Made by a program: the position numbers and the translations under genes. The notes under the pieces were generated by a model. It made no database searches. It had not been told where the DNA came from and worked only from the letters and a program-made list of their open reading frames with translations. Positions 61,418 through 64,000 of a stretch of 64,000 nt of DNA are shown piece by piece. The DNA comes from Pseudaquabacterium pictum (lineage in GTDB: Bacteria > Pseudomonadota > Gammaproteobacteria > Burkholderiales > Burkholderiaceae_C): contig NZ_BJCL01000010.1 in assembly GCF_005403045.1 (NCBI RefSeq), positions 1 through 64,000 on the forward strand, read 5' to 3'. Each line of letters starts with the position of its first letter. The stretch's first letter is position 1.

Positions 61418-62257
61418 TCAGCGCGGCGCCACGGCGCTGCGCACGGCCTGGCGCACGGCGTCCAGGTAGACCGGAACCGCCTGCAGGTCGGCATGGCCGG
61501 CGCCTGGGATGATGCCCACCTGCGCACCGGGCGCCAGCGCGGCCAGCGCCATGCTGTGGTCGGCCGGGATCAGCGCATCCTGCGCACCGTGCAGCAGCAC
61601 GACCGATGGCCGCGGGCCGGGCGCCGTGGCCACCGCCTGCAGCGCCTGGTCAGTGCGCAGCGGGTAGCGCAGCAGGGCACGCGGCACCAGCGGGTAATGC
61701 GCATCGGCCAGCGCCTGCAGGCTGCGGTAGGGCGAGACCAGCAGCAGCTGTGCCGGGCGTTCGGCGGCCGGCAGGCCGGCTGCCAGCTGTGCCGCCAGCC
61801 CGGTGCCCAGTGAGCGCCCGGCCAGCACCACCGGCCGGCCGGCATAGGCCGGCGCCACCGCCTGCCAGGCGGCCTGCACATCGGCCAGCAGCTGGGCCTG
61901 GCTGGTGATGCGGCCGCTGCTCTTGCCAAAGCCGCGGTAGTCGACCATGAACAGGTCGACATTCAGCGCCCGCCAGAAGTCCGGGTCCACGAACCAGCTG
62001 TCCAGGTTGCCGGCGTTGCCGTGCAGGTAGAACACCAGGCCGTCGGGCCGGGGCAGGCGCAGGTGCAGCGCATGCAGACGGGCGCCGGGCACCTCGATGG
62101 TGGTCTCGTGCACATCGGACGGCAGGTCGAAGCGGTGGTCGGCCGGCAGCGGCACCGGCTGGAAGATCAGCCGCTCCTGGCCCCACCACAGCGCGGCGGC
62201 GGCCAAGGCCAGCAGCAGGGCCGCCATGCCGACCAGGCCCAGCAGCAGGCGCAGCAC
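61418..62257 (-). CDS. Membrane-anchored alpha/beta hydrolase (Bem46/YqkD-like)
   Basis: A 279-residue serine hydrolase. An N-terminal membrane anchor (LLLGLVGMAALLLALAAAAL) precedes the fold. FYLHGNAGNLDSWFVD gives the oxyanion loop, GRSLGTGLAAQLAA the nucleophile Ser, LHGAQDALIP the Asp, and GAGHADLQAVP the His. It should face the periplasm, tethered by its N-terminus. The ester or amide substrate is unknown. It starts 13 bp after the stop of the THUMP methyltransferase on the same strand. Confidence 0.87.
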   Translation of the reverse strand: MLRLLLGLVGMAALLLALAAAALWWGQERLIFQPVPLPADHRFDLPSDVHETTIEVPGARLHALHLRLPRPDGLVFYLHGNAGNLDSWFVDPDFWRALNVDLFMVDYRGFGKSSGRITSQAQLLADVQAAWQAVAPAYAGRPVVLAGRSLGTGLAAQLAAGLPAAERPAQLLLVSPYRSLQALADAHYPLVPRALLRYPLRTDQALQAVATAPGPRPSVVLLHGAQDALIPADHSMALAALAPGAQVGIIPGAGHADLQAVPVYLDAVRQAVRSAVAPR

Positions 62258-62270
62258 CGCTGCCGGTCCT

Positions 62271-63533
62271 TCAGGCGGGTTGGTCGCCGGCGGGCTGCAC
62301 GCGCGCCGAGCCGGCCACCAGGTCGAAGCGGAACAGCCGGCATTCGATCGGCCCGTTCCACAGCGGCACGCGCCGCGCTTCCTTCAGCCGCAGCGCCTGC
62401 GGCAGCTTCATGTCGGGGCTCAGCAGCCAGGCTGTCCAGCCGGGGTAATGGCGCTTCCAGTGCGCCGCCAGCTGGCTGAAGAAGGCGCCGGTGTCGCCGC
62501 CATCGGCCGCGGGGGCGAAGTCCTCGCGCGCCTGGCGCGGGCCGCGCTGCTCGCCACGCGCGCCCTTGGGCGCGATGCGCTCGCCGTAGGGCGGGTTCAG
62601 CATCAGCACGCCGGTGTCGGCGGGCGGCATGCGCTGCAGGGCGTCGGCGGTCTTGAACTGGATGGCGTGGTCGACACCCGCGCGCTTGGCGTTGTGCTCG
62701 GCGAAGTCGGTCATGCGGAACGACACATCGCCGGCGAACACGTCCACCGCCGGCGCATGCTGGCGGGCGCGGGCGGCGTCCTTCATCTGCACCCAGGCAT
62801 GCTGCAAGGGCCGGAAGGGCAGCATGCGCTCGAAGGCGAAGCGGCGCTGCAGCCCGGGCGCGATGCCGCAGGCGATCTGCGCCGCCTCGATGGCGATGGT
62901 GCCGGCGCCGCAACAGGGGTCGAGCAGCGGACCGTCCTCGGCCCGGCCCTGCCAGCCGGCGGCAGCCAGCATCGCGGCGGCCAGCGTCTCCTTCAGCGGC
63001 GCCTCGCCCTTCAGGCCCTGCGCATCGCGCCAGCCGCGCTTGAACAGCGCCTCGCCCGAGGTGTCGGCATACAGCGTGGCATGGGTGGGCGTGAGGTGCA
63101 GCGACAGCGGAAGATCCGGCCGGCGGGTGTCGATGCTGGGGCGCTCGCCCACGGCATCACGCACCACGTCGCACACCGCGTCCTTGACCCGCAGCGTGGC
63201 GAAGTTCAGGCTCTGCAGCGGCGAGCGCTGGGCCGTGGTGTCGATGCGGAAGGTCTGCGCCGGCGTGATCCAGTCGGTCCAGGGCACGGTGCGGGCCAGG
63301 GCGTACAGGTCGTGCTCGGTCTCGTACGGCCCATGCGCCAGCGGCCACAGCACCCGCTGGGCCAGGCGGCTTTCCAGGTTCAGCCGCATCGCGGTGGTGG
63401 CGTCGCCATCGACGGTGACGCCGCCGCGCAGCATCTCGCCGCTGGCCTGCGGGCCCAGGATGCGCAGCACCTCGTCGGCCAGCAATTCCTCGGTGCACGC
63501 CGCGCAGGGCAGGAACAGGGCGACGGAGCTCAC
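62271..63533 (-). CDS. THUMP-domain class I RNA methyltransferase (RlmL/YcbY N-terminal type)
   Basis: A 420-residue rRNA methyltransferase. The N-terminal THUMP region (~1-160) leads to the SAM-binding motif [14 protein letters not shown] and the catalytic NPPYGERI, typical of N2-guanine methylation. It corresponds to the m2G2445 half of E. coli RlmL without the RlmK half, as is usual in betaproteobacteria. It starts at a GTG (63533) that overlaps the rpoN stop, GTGA. The C-terminal ~25 residues are variable. Confidence 0.88.
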   Translation of the reverse strand: MSSVALFLPCAACTEELLADEVLRILGPQASGEMLRGGVTVDGDATTAMRLNLESRLAQRVLWPLAHGPYETEHDLYALARTVPWTDWITPAQTFRIDTTAQRSPLQSLNFATLRVKDAVCDVVRDAVGERPSIDTRRPDLPLSLHLTPTHATLYADTSGEALFKRGWRDAQGLKGEAPLKETLAAAMLAAAGWQGRAEDGPLLDPCCGAGTIAIEAAQIACGIAPGLQRRFAFERMLPFRPLQHAWVQMKDAARARQHAPAVDVFAGDVSFRMTDFAEHNAKRAGVDHAIQFKTADALQRMPPADTGVLMLNPPYGERIAPKGARGEQRGPRQAREDFAPAADGGDTGAFFSQLAAHWKRHYPGWTAWLLSPDMKLPQALRLKEARRVPLWNGPIECRLFRFDLVAGSARVQPAGDQPA

Positions 63534-64000
63534 AGCGCCTTGCGCAGGTTGGCCGGGGCGATCTTCAGCGCCTCGCGGTACTTGGCCACGGTGCGCCGCG
63601 CCACGGTGATGCCCTGCTCGCCCAGCATGTCCGACAGCTGGCTGTCCGACAGCGGCTTGGCCGGGTCTTCACTGCCCACCAACTGCTTGATCAGCGCCCG
63701 CACCGCGGTGCTGCTGGCGTTGCCGCCGGCATCGGTGTTCAGGCTGGAGCCGAAGAAGTACTTCAGCTCGAAAGTGCCGAACGGCGTGTTCATGTACTTG
63801 GCCGTGGTCACCCGCGAGATGGTGCTTTCGTGCAGGCCCAGCTCGTCGGCGATCTCGCGCAGCACCAGCGGTTTCATCGCGATCTCGCCATGGGTGAAGA
63901 AGCCCTTCTGCCGCTCGACGATGGCCTGGCTGACGCGCAGGATGGTGTCGAAGCGCTGCAGGATGTTCTTCATGAACCAGCGCGCCTCCTGCAGCCGGGC
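63530..64000 (-). CDS. rpoN: RNA polymerase sigma-54 factor, C-terminal part
   Basis: 156 residues of a gene whose start lies beyond the window. [20 protein letters not shown] is the [14 protein letters not shown] follows, and [14 protein letters not shown] is the RpoN box that recognises the -24 element. Sigma-54 serves NtrC-type activator promoters. One sigma-54-like site is present before the lectin PEP-CTERM gene in this window. The methyltransferase gene is translationally coupled downstream. Confidence 0.97.
   Translation of the reverse strand, partial: ARLQEARWFMKNILQRFDTILRVSQAIVERQKGFFTHGEIAMKPLVLREIADELGLHESTISRVTTAKYMNTPFGTFELKYFFGSSLNTDAGGNASSTAVRALIKQLVGSEDPAKPLSDSQLSDMLGEQGITVARRTVAKYREALKIAPANLRKAL

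Overview
The window is about 64 kb of very GC-rich bacterial DNA from the end of an assembled contig. Positions 2-66 are not biological: they match an Illumina TruSeq P7/index adapter, so the first gene is cut by an assembly edge rather than by evolution. The last gene (sigma-54) runs off the right edge. Gene content points to a betaproteobacterium of the order Burkholderiales, probably near the Rubrivivax/Leptothrix/Roseateles group. The pointers are PEP-CTERM proteins ending in VPEPQTWA, an LolD-like exporter next to a MOSC protein, a GTP-type PEP carboxykinase, a short (type 2) ArgC, a DUF2145 protein and a 4-bp-overlap operon style. This placement is inference; there is no rRNA or tRNA gene in the window.

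Layout. 0-12.5 kb: an edge-truncated, apparently catalytically decayed SNF2-like protein, a possible gene remnant, a CAAX-type membrane protease, an MFS/acyltransferase fusion, a DUF2145 pair divergent from an XRE regulator, a sorbosone dehydrogenase-like propeller protein, a frameshifted SHOCT lipoprotein, a second lipoprotein, a CoA-transferase and an Old Yellow Enzyme. 12.5-24 kb: an AbrB-type permease, a tightly coupled adaptor/permease/ATPase/MOSC operon, pckG with a long leader, a phosphoesterase, UspA, TetR, a sigma-region-4-like small protein and dadA. 24-34 kb: a cupredoxin plus GGDEF/EAL pair, mnmA, a GNAT protein, a Nudix/MBL/thioesterase operon, and pntAB with a strong terminator.

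34-45.4 kb: three PEP-CTERM surface proteins around a 1071-aa BTAD/ATPase/TPR regulator, then the prkA-yeaH-spoVR stress operon. 45.4-51.7 kb: a non-coding stretch with inverted repeats, a large lipoprotein built from a tandem duplication, a divergent LuxR-type regulator, and parB with an alpha/beta hydrolase but no parA beside it. 51.7-56.5 kb: argC, then the most unusual locus, a BTAD/STAND ATPase overlapping by 4 bp a TIR-transmembrane-beta-domain protein. 56.5-64 kb: an acyl-CoA ligase, an unknown coupled gene, rsmE, an MFS carrier, a YidB-like protein, a serine hydrolase, a THUMP RNA methyltransferase and rpoN.

Themes. Metabolic housekeeping (pckG, pntAB, argC, dadA, fadD) is interleaved with envelope and signalling genes. 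Two separate BTAD/ATPase regulators and one LuxR regulator each sit beside genes for secreted, surface or membrane proteins. A two-copy hairpin repeat occurs after dadA and inside the prkA operon.
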